From Reclinomonas americana ATCC 50394 (lineage: Eukaryota; Jakobida; Jakobea; Jakobida): DNA of 34,709 nt. The translations under genes were made by a program, and so were the position numbers. Of this stretch, positions 10,901 to 22,401 are shown piece after piece (positions within the stretch are counted from its first letter, which is position 1; each line of letters opens with the position of its first letter). Location: positions 1 through 34,709 of the forward strand of contig PS015731.1 in NCBI GenBank assembly GCA_048213135.1, in the 5' to 3' direction. The notes under the pieces were generated by a model. It was not told the origin of the DNA, did no database searches, and saw nothing but the letters and a program-made list of their open reading frames with translations.

Positions 10901-12141
10901 ATGCATAGGCCTTGCCAGTCTCTGCCAATTGTGTGCCATCGATGAACAACGAGAGACGCACGCTTCGAAGACGGAGGGACGCACCAGTGACAAACACGGT
11001 GTGCATGTTGCCGAGAGCGGCAAAGCTCACACGATCACGAATGGCCGACACCAACGTGGGCGTGAGCCGAGAACCGATATTGCCGAGTCCGAGAGCGCCC
11101 TCGGGATTCATGCCCCACGAGAAAGCAAGGCCAGCCGCTGCGTACCGTGACGGTGTGAACTCAAAAGTGAAAGCTACGGATCGATTGGGCGAGCGTGCGC
11201 AACTCGACACGAGCACATATCGCGCAGGTCCACAGTGGATGGAGCGCACAGACTGCTCCATGGGAATCGACACTTGTCGCGCATCAAAGGGGGCGATCAG
11301 CGGCTCCGCCAGCGCAGCCATGCGCAAGGCCACGGGTGCAACTTGCGGCATGCCAACAACCATGTTCTTGCCTGCACAGTTGAAAAAAAAGACACGTGAG
11401 AGGAACACCAAGCACCACCACCTCGCACGCCTCACGCACTGGGAGACTCGCTGTGCAGGCACCGCAGAAAGTGTGAGCGACATCTGCACATGTTTGCAGC
11501 GAGAGAGAGAGACGGAACCTGAACGACGCCATGAGTGTGTCAGCCCGGATCTTGTCGACCGCCTGCACACGCAGATCGTTCTCCACTCGCTCATCCTGCA
11601 GCGCCTTTGCAATGTCGCTGACCGCAAACTGCCACACCTCTCCCTTGGTCGTCAACACCAGCACGTAGTCACTGTTGCAACTGACCTGCACGCCGTCGCC
11701 ACCATGGATTAGGGAGAGCGCGAGAGAGTGAATGTGAGAGCGAGGTCACCTGCGAAAAGGTCTCGTTCTGCAGCTGTCGGATCGTGTGTGGAGTCGGCAC
11801 ACTGTGGAAACCACCCTCGATGCCACCGGCGATGAAGAGACTTCCACTGGCTGTCTCCGCACTCGAGAGTGTCAGAGTCGAAACCGCCGCAGACACACAC
11901 ACACACTCTCTCTCACACACACACACGAGCGCACCAGAGATGGCCACTGTGATTGTGGTGCCTGCACTGATCCATGTGAACTGCTGGCCGGCCACGGTGT
12001 CGACCACCGTCGGCACAATCGCGTGTTCCAGGGCGCCCAGCCCGAGCTGAAGTGCGTGTTAGTGATGAAAGGGAGAAAGAGAGTTTGTGTTCTGCGCACC
12101 TGGCCCACAGAGTTGTCACCCCACGCAAACAAGTCGCCCAT
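7937..12141 (-). CDS. RCC1-repeat beta-propeller protein with long Ser/Thr/Lys-rich C-terminal region
   Basis: Seen: the start at 12141 gives MGDLFAWGDNSVGQLGLGAL, a classical RCC1 repeat. Further repeats are GLAFSWGMNPEGALGLGNIG, GKAYACGLNSRGQLGIGSAV, GRVFACGENNYGQLGILNL and GRVFTWGEGSSGQLGYGRM, each followed by a strand like VSVAAGEAHTVL. Known: such repeats form a seven-bladed propeller used as a guanine-nucleotide exchange or protein-binding module. After the last repeat the same frame runs through LTGLVRHATARHMLDVSELD, an acidic patch (MKIDLDDEDLLID), helices, a basic KSKASTKKKTTTTTKKKTK stretch and a C-terminal helical segment rich in Arg/Glu. The tail may bind nucleic acid or microtubules (inference). 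GTTGCGT introns start at 10548, 9370 and 8542. One donor near 11527 is uncertain (possibly GTCTCT). Converges with REV7, 39 nt between stops. Confidence 0.82.
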
Positions 12142-12363
12142 GACCAGGGCGAGGCCGTGTCTTTCCTCTCTCTCTCTCTCTCTCCTCCTGTGTGTGTTTG
12201 AACCAATGCACAACGGCACGCGTCGAGTTGTTCGCTTAGCGATATCTGATATTGCTTTCATTTTCCGCGCGCGCCCGTATTGTTCCTCTGCTCATAGAGT
12301 GGGGGGAGAGAGCAGGCAGCTCGGTTGCTCGGGGCGGGGAAGGGTGCACGTGACACATTTTTT

Positions 12364-12927
12364 TCAGAGCTTGTACGCGGCGGCCAGCTTGTCAATGGCT
12401 TGCAGGAGCTTCGCGGCCTCGGCCTCGTCGACCACTTGCTGCGCGCGCGCGCACACAAATGACATTCACCCACATGCACCAAAGCAAGGTACTCTCACAA
12501 AGAAGAGGGAGTGTACCTTGCACTTCATGGCCTGTCGCATGGCGGCGTGATGCAGGGCAACGCGCTCCAAGTACGCTCCGCGGTCACCCGCAAAGTCCTC
12601 CTCCTTGACTCGCTGGCACAAAAAGTAGTAGCCAATCCTGCGCAGCGACGGAGACACAACTGCGTCGTCAGAGAGAGCGAGCGAGCGAGGAAGACTGTGC
12701 AGAGGCAACACGGAAACTCGTTGATAATGTGGTCCGCATGCTCCTCCTTGACCGTCACCCTGCATGCAAAGAATCCGCACACAGTGAGACGACAACAGTG
12801 ACGGTGGTGAGCAGCGGTAGAGCACTCTGCTGTGCGCGGACCATCGGACGGCCTGGTTGAAGTCGAGCGGGTTGTGACTGCCGGCCACATGGTTGATCTC
12901 GTGCATGGCTTTGCGAATCGTTGTCTG

Positions 12928-12977
<50 letters not shown>

Positions 12978-13179
12978 GCGCGTGTGTGAGCATGCCAGGA
13001 GTGCCCACACGGGAGGCATACACGCACGCACGCACCACGTCCTCGCGGAGACGAGTGAATCTGCATGCGTGCATTTCGGGTGAGCGAGAGTGCTTTTTGT
13101 GCATGTGAGCGAGTGAGACGCACCGCATGCCGTCATTGAAGATGCCGCAGGGCACCTGCACGTTCGTGTTGTCGCGCAT
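12364..13179 (-). CDS. Small helical protein of unknown function
   Basis: Seen: the ATG at 13179 and five introns give about 134 residues in one frame ending in TGA. It starts MRDNTNVQVPCGIFNDGMR and continues REDVTTIRKAMHEINHVAG, EEHADHIINEIGYYFLCQR, YLERVALHHAAMRQAMKCK and a helical tail ending AAAYKL. Composition predicts almost all helix. There is no signal peptide or membrane segment. I do not recognise the family. A second ATG at 13183 is in another frame and closes early. All donors are ordinary (GTGCGT, GTCCGC, GTTTCC, GTACAC); none is GTTGCGT. It lies on the same strand as, and 151 nt downstream of, the WDR7 gene. Confidence 0.65.
12929..12973. repeat. (CA)n(GA)n microsatellite inside an intron
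   Basis: About eight CA units followed by about fourteen GA units. In the gene's direction this is a CT tract then a GT tract just before the intron's AG acceptor, so the microsatellite serves as the polypyrimidine tract. Confidence 0.9.
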
Positions 13180-13330
13180 CCATGTCAACAGAGAAGAAGA
13201 AGCAGAGCGTGCGAAGAATTAGATCTTGACGTAGAGAACCTGGCAGTGAGCATGCATGACAAGTGGCGAGTGCGAGACGGCGTATGCGCCACCGGCAACC
13301 AACAGAGCGAGACGGAACATGGATCGTGTT

Positions 13331-16300
13331 TCACTTGGCGCCTGACCACTGGAAGATCAATGCTTTGCTGTGTCGGGAATGGACCAAGTGGATCTCCTCG
13401 ATCTGCGGCCACTCCAGTTGCACGTGGCGGTACACGGCAAACGTCATGCTGGGCGACGCACTCAGCGAGGTGCTCGAAAGTGAGCCGGGCATCAGCGACG
13501 ATGACGAGGCGAGCGAGCCGGTGGACAGCGATCCACCAGCCGCACCAGCGGCCGCCGAACCGATGCTGCGGGAGGGACGAGTCGCCAGTGACACGGGGCT
13601 CACTGTGTGCAGTGTAGAAGAGTGAGAGAGTGGGAGCAAGAGGCGAGAGGCGAGAGAAAGAGCAACAGACCAGTGGACGGGTCGCAACCGGGAATGCGAA
13701 AGTTGACGGCGGCCTTGGACTTGCCAGGCAGCAGGCCCGAAAACATGCCAGCCTGCTCCACCTTCCACACCGACAGGTCGGCCTCAAGGTACGAGAAGAT
13801 GGCCACGTGCTGACCCACGGGTGAGAAGGTCACTGCAGTGACTGGCGATCGATAACTCTGCGTGGACACGCGTGCATAAGTGACCTCAAAAATCCCACGC
13901 TCGCTCATCAACGCGTCGCAAACCTGAATCAGCTGTGTTCTGGCCGCTGTCCGCAAGTCAAAGATGGAGACACTGCCGTCGGGGCAGCCGACGGCCACCT
14001 TTTGCGCCTCTCGATGGAACGTCACCATCGGGTAGCTGCGCATAATGCAAGCAGAATTAGCATGGCGTGGGCACAAAAACACAATCGACAACCGCCACGA
14101 AACGCATTGATCATGTGCCGCAGTGTGGCCGTGGTGTGATTCATGCACCGCTGTCGCGTGTTCGGGAAGTTGGGATCTAGAGAGCGCACAATGTCGCCGA
14201 CAATCGGGCCCAGCTGCCCGACCAACACGCTGGCATTCTGTGAACAGAGATTTGTGAGTGACGAGCAAAAATCACCACCATTCCTCCTTTTTTCGATCAG
14301 ACCTTCTCCACCACAGCCTTGATGAGCTCAATGTAACTGACGTAGAGCAGCAACTCGTTTGGTTGAGTCATCTGTGTGCATCAGTTGGTGAGTGTTGCGT
14401 CGAGGGGCACAAGTGACAACAGTAGAATATGCACGAACCGGCGCGCTCAGCGTGTCCACCAACAGTTTCGGATCGGTTTCCGCCACGCACAGCAGTGCTT
14501 GCATGGCCTCAGCAGCCACACGCTGCTGCACCGGCTGTGGCACCTTGATTGGACTCGCTCCCGGCGACTGTTGCTGCTGTTGGAATTCGTGCTTCGCAAG
14601 CACCGGTACCGCCAGTCGGAACAGATGCGTGATGAAGGCAGGCGTATCGGGAATGTCTGTGGAAAAAGAAGTGAGTGGCAGTCAGACAACGACAGCGCTC
14701 TGTGTATTGTGGACGCAACAATACTGCCAGGTGGAAAAGCCGGCGCCGAGAATCGAGATGGCAAACGGCTGATAGTCGCCAACTCGATTGCAAAGACTCA
14801 TCAATTCCAGTGCAATGAAGCTCGCAATCCTGCATCACGGTGAGTAACTGGCACACTCGCACTCTGTGCATCGCATGGGGGGCCACGCAACTGCTGGCTC
14901 AGGCACTCCTCGTGCTCCGACACAATCGCACCCACAGCAACCACCACGGAATCCTTGCGTGTGCCAGTGCTCCACGGCGACAGCACTGTGCCACAGCTCA
15001 GCTGGTTGCACGAACAGACAAGCACACGCACACACACAATGCACGCAACATTCTTCCGTGTACACATCGGTAACAGTGCGTAGCCGAGAGATCCTCGTGT
15101 TGCGCGAGAACTGCATCAGATGCGTCCATGCACTCTCTTGCACGTGTGCTGTGTCAGGAGCGTACAAGGTGAGCACAGCACGAGAATGCATGCATCACTG
15201 TGATGGGAAATCGCACGATTTGAATCCTTCAAGCAGTCGGCGAGGATGACAGCAGACGGCGGCACATAGTTGGGGTACGTGTCGGCGAGTGTGGTGGAGA
15301 AGTACTCGGACAGTGAATGCGCCACCGACTCGTACGCTGCGCACGCAATTCGGAGCACATGGCGACCGAGTGAGAAACATGCTCGGTGCCTGCAATCAAC
15401 TTCGAGCACACAAAAACACACCTGGAATCTTGCCGACGGCCTTGATGAGCGAGGAGCAGCATGTCAGCATGTGCGCACTGAGTTGCGGGCACAGGCCGAA
15501 CGGGCCGAGTCGCCGACACACGTTTGGGCAGTACAAGGTGTGTGAACCCCATTGTCTGCACAGCAACAAAATAGTCCGTGAGTGAGACATTCACGCACAC
15601 TGTATGCACAACGAGCTGGACGTGCCCTTTGAATCCGAATGATGAAGATACAGCGGGAGTCACCATGGCCAACTCGTCCAGCAAATTGGCCGTGTCCTGT
15701 GCACACCAGATAGTCAGCATCTGCCTGAAACATACCGAGCACACTCCATCCGCACCAGAGGCATGCACTGGCGAACAAACACGTAGGAGCCTGCCGCTCT
15801 CCACGCAATCCACTCCGCTACGCCCTCCGACACAGGTCCCTCGAATGAAGCAGAACGCTTCAGTGCTTCGTTGGCTAGCTCCACGCTGCGTCCGATAAAG
15901 CCACGTGACTGCAACCACACCGATGAGCACCTCAATCATGTAATCAACAGCACGCCACATTTCGCACATTGACGAGCGTCAGCAGCTGGCCAATGTCCAC
16001 AATAAGCATCGTGGCTGATGAGCTCCAGCCTGTGACAAAGCACGCAGTGTTTGTTTACACGCAGAAAGCAATGAGACAGTATTGCGCGAGTTGCCAGTAC
16101 CTTCAGCACCCGTCAGCACGCTCTCTCCTCGCAGCAATCCACCTTCGTAGCTCGCACTCCGTGAACCCATGGTGTCGCGGAACCCAAAGTTGGTGTGCCT
16201 TGAGCTGCCGACAAAAGGAGCAGTGAGGTATGAGCGATCAGTGTCACAGAGACACAGCAGCAAGTGACCGACCTGCCAAGTCCCTCCCACTGCTCAATGA

Positions 16301-19300
16301 GATCGGTGGCAAGCTGTCCGGCAACCTTGCGCTCCAAAATGCCCGTGGCCAGCTGCTCAACAAACCACAGTGACACAGCGAGTAAATACACCATGCGCAC
16401 CAATGCAACGTACATCATACACGTCGCACCTGCCAAATGTACACTTCGCCCATGAGACACTTGACCACGAGGAAATCATACTCGACTTTCCAGTACAGTC
16501 GAATGATTGGAGATGCGTGCCCACCGAGGACATGTAGGCTGTGTGGATCGGTGGGACATGAAAAATGGTCAACGCTCACGTGAGGCGAACCTCCAACACA
16601 CATCGCAGTGACGCACCACTGCATCTGATCCAGCGAGTAGATGATCACACTGTTGTCCTGCCCGACAGAGCAAAACGTGTGTCGCAGCTTCTTGGAGACG
16701 TGCGGTGGAGGGATGGTGAGCGCCGTGACGGCCGCCGCGTGGAAGTAGAACGCGCCAAGCTCCGACCCGGTGCTGCAACGAGAACGGGGACAGCGAGGGA
16801 CGAGCGTGAGATGACTACTATCTGGAGCGCAGATCCACAACCCAACACGGACGCACTCGGGATTCCACACGCGCACGACAAAATCATCGCCGGCCGACAC
16901 CACTGCCTTGCTTCCGCGCAGAAGCATTTGGTCTGGAACGGCAAGAAGCGCCGTCACCTGTCCCTGATGACCCTGTACAACAATGTCTTGCGTCTCGTCT
17001 ACCATGCTCCGGAAGCGAATGGTGCCGTCGGCTGCGCGACACCTCTTGTGGTCAACAACACCATTGAAGTAGTCTTTTAGTACAGAAACGAAAACGCACC
17101 GTGTCCAGTGATATACAGCGGTTCACCCTTGGTGACCGACACGGCAAACTCGCTGGCGGTGGTGGTGCTCACAGGGTCGCTGGCGGCCGCATCGTACGAT
17201 GTGAAGCCTTGGTCGATTGAACACACTGTGGGAGACGACGGTCAGTCAACAGAAGGAAACGAGCAGCGCCTGCCATGCACGCAACAGTGCGCTGGCGGCT
17301 GTGCGGCTATTGGCGACCCTGCAGCGCTACCATCGGCCGCAGCGCTCATCGAAAACTCGGATGCTCGCCACGCCCGCACTTCGCCGTGCCCGCTCGCCGC
17401 CACCAACAAGTCACCACACAAGTTCCAGAACGACGGTTTGCTGTGGCGAAGCAGTGACACATAAGTAGCGCACTCCACAAGTGCACTCACGTGAAATACA
17501 GTACCTCGCGTCGCTTCCGCCATGTAACCGCGCGACGAGCACCGCAGCGGCTGAGCCACTGATCACACAAAATCTTCATGTCAGATGGCAGAAAAATTAA
17601 TCGTAAAGAGACACAGCAAGCCTGGCGTCCACCTTTCTCCGCCCGCCTCGGCGTCGAGTGATGTTGAGGAGGACGAATCCCGTGGCAGCTCTGAGTCTGA
17701 CACATCGGAGCCTGTGCGCACACCATTTCTTTGCGAATGAGCAGCAGCACTTCGATCGCACGATTTCTTCACCCAATCGGATAATTGCACGCAACCAGCT
17801 CCACCGGCCAGTGCTCGCCGTTGTGCCTCTGCGCAACACACGGAGTGGTCGGTCGCTCGGACGGTGAGCAAACAGGGTTGACGTGATGCATACCTTGCGC
17901 AGCGTCGTCCAAACGCGTGTCCCACGTGCGCGTGACGGCAGTGGGACTCGCCACTTTGGCGCCGATACTCCGCAGCATGAACCCGAGAGAGAGCGTGAGA
18001 TTGTAGGTCATTGGGCTCACGCCAACTCGCCGTGGGCGTGAAGATTCGCCTGCCACAGTCAGCTGGCTCGCCGACGGTGCGCCGCGGACGGCCGTCATTG
18101 ACAACTGCAAGCGTGCACACTCGTGAGACGTAGGCTGGTTGACACAAGTACGCTGCGACGACCATGCTACACACCCTGGAGCCCTCCACGACAGCCGGAT
18201 CAAAGTCGTACACCAGGCCCTCGCCAATCTGCGATCAAGTCAGAGTGCATTCTGCGCAAGTGCACACCCGCAGCACTGCGCGACGACACCTCTGTGTGCA
18301 CAAAGCAGCGATGCGCGTCGAGGAAGAAGCCATCACACAGGGTCTGTGCCGGATCCAACTCCACATCCTCCAGCACGTGTTCGGCGACGAGTGCATAATC
18401 CGCCTTGCGGAAGATCTGCGAGCAAAGTGCGCGCGATGCGTATTCAGCAGGGACTCTCTCACACATGTGTGCACGTAGGCGCTACGTACCATGAACACAC
18501 GCGGATACACAATCAGAATGAGATCGCCCCAACATCGCACAGCGCGCGCCGCATCATCGGTCTCCACTTTGCGCGACGGCACATTCTTGGCAGAACTCCA
18601 CTCACACAACGTCTGATCCTTGGAGACAGAGATCACAGTCCACGTCGGTCCACCTACAACAAATAGCAGCGCGCTCATTCAGCACAGGTCTCAGGCAGCG
18701 GCCGACATCCATCATCATCACCTGGTGCATTCGGGTTGGCCGACAACAGCGACAAGCCATTCACCCAGTCACGATGACCCGACAGGATCCGCGTTACCTG
18801 CACGTCACTGTGTCAGCAAAACCACTGCAGCTACGTGTACGTGCGTGCGTGCGAGAGGAGGCACCTTGAGCGCCATCAGATCAAACACATGCAACTCGGT
18901 ATCGCGACCGGCGAGAATCAGAAGCGTCGGGCTGAGCGACATCATGTGTGTCACCGAGAAGGAGACCACGTATGGCTCGTACGCCACACAGCTGCCGTTC
19001 TCGCGATCCCACACGCTCAGACTGCCATCCAGAGACACTGCCGACGACGACGAACAGTCAGCACCACAAGAATCGCACCCACTCTCTCGCTCGCTCAGAC
19101 CTGCAGCAAACGCCGGTGCGCAATGGTACGTGCACGCACATACACAGGAGATGGGCGCCTCGTGAATGCACAGCAGCGCCACAGGCTCAAACAGTGGCTG
19201 CTGAGCATGTCAGCAAACACACGCGCACACACGTACAGCGCAAGAGAGAGAGAGAGACGCAACGAGCACCACTGCACTGGCAGCAGCAGCAGCAGCAGCA

Positions 19301-19491
19301 GCACGGCTGGTCATTGATGATGATTGCGGTGTTGCTGGTGTCGCATCCGCACCACGCAAGGCCCAGAGACAACACTGCCCCGACTGCGATCCCGTCAACA
19401 GCGACTGCCCGTCCACGGAGACGCATGCGCACGACACAATGTGCAGCGGCGCACTCTCCCAGAGGGTGAACGGCAGTCGTCGCACCGACAT
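13331..19491 (-). CDS. WDR7: WDR7 / Rabconnectin-3 beta-like WD-repeat protein
   Basis: Seen: roughly 31 introns. The start at 19491 gives MSVRRLPFTLWESAPLHIVS, followed by SLLTGSQSGQCCLWALRG, as in WDR7 proteins (the 'LW...aPtHcis' start). Further WD units include VSLDGSLSVWDRENGSCVAY, VTRILSGHRDWVNGLSLLS, AVVSAGDDFVVRVWNPDTG, CSVGQDNSVIIYSLDQM and GEVYIWQLATGILERKVAG. A helical middle region follows. The C-terminal WD part contains YPMVTFHREAQKVAVGCPDG, SIFDLRTAARTQLI and PVTAVTFSPVGQHVAIFSYL, and the end is VQLEWPQIEEIHLV. Known: WDR7 pairs with DMXL1/2 (Rabconnectin-3 alpha) to assemble V-ATPase on endo-lysosomal membranes. GTTGCGT introns begin at 19263, 17795, 17285, 15049, 14891 and 14719. 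Several internal junctions, for example near 15,170, are provisional. Confidence 0.9.
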
Positions 19492-19605
19492 GAGGAAGAT
19501 TGATATGATGCATCGTCGATTGATTGGTCGGTGGTCCGCATCCGCTCACAACTGCACGCAAAGATCCTCTGTCTGAGTGCGAGTGAGTGCGTGAGTGCGT
19601 TTTCT
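19492..19605. promoter_or_regulatory. 114-nt bidirectional intergenic region
   Basis: Space between the WDR7 start (minus) and the ubiquitin-like/kelch start (plus). It contains several GAGTGCG/GTGAGTGC direct repeats at about 19573-19600, just before the plus-strand ATG. No TATA box is seen. Confidence 0.5.
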
Positions 19606-22349
19606 ATGAGTGGCAGGCCGATGGAAGTGGACAGCGATGGCGGAGGCTCGGGTTCGGGTTCGACAACGACGTCATCGTCGCGCTCAGCGCGTCGCCGAGA
19701 AAAGGTCTGCACTGTCAACCTCTGTGCCTTCGTTCTTACGGCTCACACATTCTGGCACACACACACAGATGATGGCGCTTGGCCGACTGCCGTCGTTGCC
19801 GCTGGATGAGTACGAGAGCAGCAGTCCGAGTGTCGGCAGTGCCAGCACTGCTGATGATACACTGGCGCTGACGATTGTGCCGGCGGGCAGTCAGGCGTGG
19901 AGGCCATTCACGTTGCATGTGTCGCCGCGCGAGATGGTGTTGAGCATCAAGCAGCGGGTGGCGGCGGAGCTCATGTGGCCAGGTATGGTGGTGGATCAAG
20001 ATGAAAGGATTGTTATCACCAACAAGACAAGTGACGACAAAGTTGTGCGTGCAGTGTATGCGCAGCGACTGGTGGTGTTTGGGCATGTGCTGAGCGACAA
20101 GGAGTACATTGGGCCGGCGACGGAGCGTGCACGCAAGGTCATGCGCGGTCGCAAGTTCTTTGTCAGTGTGGTGCCTACGGGTGAGTGACGGGCGCTGCTT
20201 TTCTTTTCTTGCCAAGTGCATGCTGATGATATACTGTTGTTGCAGTGGCCGTCAACAAGCTGTGGTCGAAGAACGACGAGGAGAGCTCAGTTGTCCCCGG
20301 GTCGCGCACCGGCGCCACAGCGATACGACTCGGTCAGCATCGCGTGGTTGTGTTTGGCGGTGGTGCGTCACTGTCCGTCTGCGTGTCGGCCATCACACCT
20401 CCCTCACACTCGCACTGCAGGCCTTCAAGGCGGATACACGGATCGCACAACTCTGTTTGATTCGCGAACACTGGAGGTTGTGGTGTCACGTGACGTGTGT
20501 GATCACCTCGAGGTCGTTTTGTGATCCGTCTGTGTATGCCTGTGCAGTGGACTGACCTGGTGACGCGTGGCGAGAAGCCTCCAGCTCGTGCCGCCCACTG
20601 TGCGTTCACCTATGCCGGACACATGTACATTTACGGCGGACGCGCGCGTGATCGCTACTTCAACGACTTGTATCAGCTGGATTTGTTGCGTTCCCGTGGC
20701 CTCTGCTCGTGCTCTTGTCGTACGTACATTGACGTGTGCATGCATGCTCGCAGGGACACCAATACGTGGAGTCGTGTGCCGACCAGTGGCGCGCATCCGC
20801 CTCCCGGAGCCGGTGTGGTATGTCCTCATTCACTGGTAACAACACTCTCAAACTCTTGACTGATTGTGGGAATCGGCGGCAGGCCTCGGCACTCCTCGGC
20901 GATCGCTTCTTTGTGTACGGTGGCTACGACAAGAGCCACAACACGATGCAAGAGATGCATTCTCTCAGTTGCGGCTGTTCTTGGGTGGGCGCACAGTTGG
21001 GCACAATCGTTCTCACTCCCACTGCACCTCTGTCCTCTGCAGACATGAGTGCGTTTTACGTGCGAACGTGATCAAGCTTCATTACGTACTCTGCCTTACC
21101 TCCTTACCCCCTTCGCGTTTGTTGCAGACACGATGATTTGGGTCAAGGTCAAGTTGACGGCCGAGCCCGGAGTGCAATCACCCGGCAAGCTCGCCGGCGC
21201 CACGTGCGTCACTCGTGTGAAGAGTAGCGTGCTCAAGATTGGCAGTCGCTAAATTGCAACTCACACAATGCAGTCTCACGGCCTGGGGCGACTTCCTCAT
21301 TCTCTTTGGCGGGCTCGGAGTGACATTTGAGAGTGCGGTGTACGTGCTGAACACGCTGAATCTGCGCTGGGTTCGCGCAAAGGCCACCTCTGTTGCGTTC
21401 ATCGATAGTTGTAGATGTGTGCGTGTGCGCCGGATTCTACTCATCGCTTGACGACGCAGGGCGACGTGCCGAGTGGGCGCGCCTTCCACTGCGCGCAGCT
21501 TGTCGGTGGTCACTTGCTGATTCACGGTGGGAGGAGCAACACGACGTATTTCGCCGACTTTTTCTGCCTCCGACTACGTGCGTGAAGGATGATGTGGCTT
21601 CAACGCAGTCCTCGCTCACTCACTCACTCGTATGCGCGTGCAGGTGACATGACGTGGAAACGGCCGCATCTGTACTCAGTTGGCGACTTGTCCGATCGGG
21701 TGACACAGTACGGACGACAACTGGTGCGTGGCTCGCTGCTCCTCGGTCGCGCCGGCCACATCATGGTACGCCTGTTACCTTCAGTTCTACAATCCGTGCC
21801 CGGGTTGGGTGCGATGGTCACACCGTTTCGTGGGCTACCGCAGATCCGCATCGCGTGCGCCGAGGAAATGGTGATGGAGAACGGCGGCACCCCGGTGGAG
21901 AATGGTTCCGACGATGATGACGGTGATGATGCCGCCAATAGTGCGACAGGAGAGCTGCCGCTGATGGGCGACGGCGACGAGGATGAAGACGGAGCGTCAT
22001 CGTCCGGAGCTGCACGAAACGCAGCGGGTGAAACGACTCGCGCGGTGGTCGCAGCCGCTGTCTCCAGAGGTGTGTGGGCGTGCGTGCATGCAGTCCACAC
22101 CTATCTATCGTCTGGAGGAGTGAGACTGATCGTCTTCTCTCACTCCCCCCCTCTCTGCCTGGTGCAGCATCGTCGCTGTCTGGCGGCCTGACACGCGGCG
22201 CCAACCAGCTGTTCATCTACGGAGGCGACTGCGAGACACAAATCTTCCACGACACGACGTTGCGTGGTGGTGCACGCTGCTGACCGTTGTCGCCAATGTG
22301 CCACTGACTGGTCTCACACAGGGTGCTTGACACGTTCTTCGACCCATGA
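19606..22349 (+). CDS. Ubiquitin-like domain fused to a kelch-repeat beta-propeller
   Basis: Seen: fourteen exons sum to 1,746 nt (581 residues) with all phases consistent. Exons begin at 19606, 19769, 20246, 20421, 20548, 20754, 20883, 21128, 21274, 21460, 21644, 21844, 22168 and 22322. After a Ser/Gly-rich start, residues about 64-165 read as a ubiquitin-like fold: LALTIVPAGSQAWRPFTLHV, a helix SIKQRVAAELMW, then QRLVVFGHVLSDKEYIG and a last strand RKFFVSVV. Kelch blades follow: RVVVFGGGLQGGYTD, HMYIYGGRARDRYFNDLYQL, RFFVYGGYDKSHNTMQEMHS, FLILFGGLGVTFESAVYVLN, HLLIHGGRSNTTYFADFF and NQLFIYGGD. An acidic insert (Asp/Glu-rich, about 21900-21990) splits the last blades. Known: kelch propellers often select substrates, and ubiquitin-like domains dock to proteasome or ligase parts. 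A degradation-adaptor role is inference. Introns at 20685, 21392 and 22259 start GTTGCGT; the one at 20968 starts GTTGCGG. Confidence 0.85.
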
Positions 22350-22401
22350 CACACAGCAAGATTACCCTCACATAAAGTAACAGGAGCACGCTTTTGTTTT
22401 T

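Noticed and set aside
13185-13330. Extra C-terminal exon for WDR7 (GTTCTCTACGTCAAGATCTAA)
   Set aside because: No donor gives the needed phase. The family's usual C-terminal pattern is complete at LEWPQIEEIHLV and a TGA follows at 13331-13333.
21044-21077. Exon coding NMSAFYV in the kelch gene
   Set aside because: Including it leaves the next exon out of frame by one base and makes the blade too long. Skipping it restores both.
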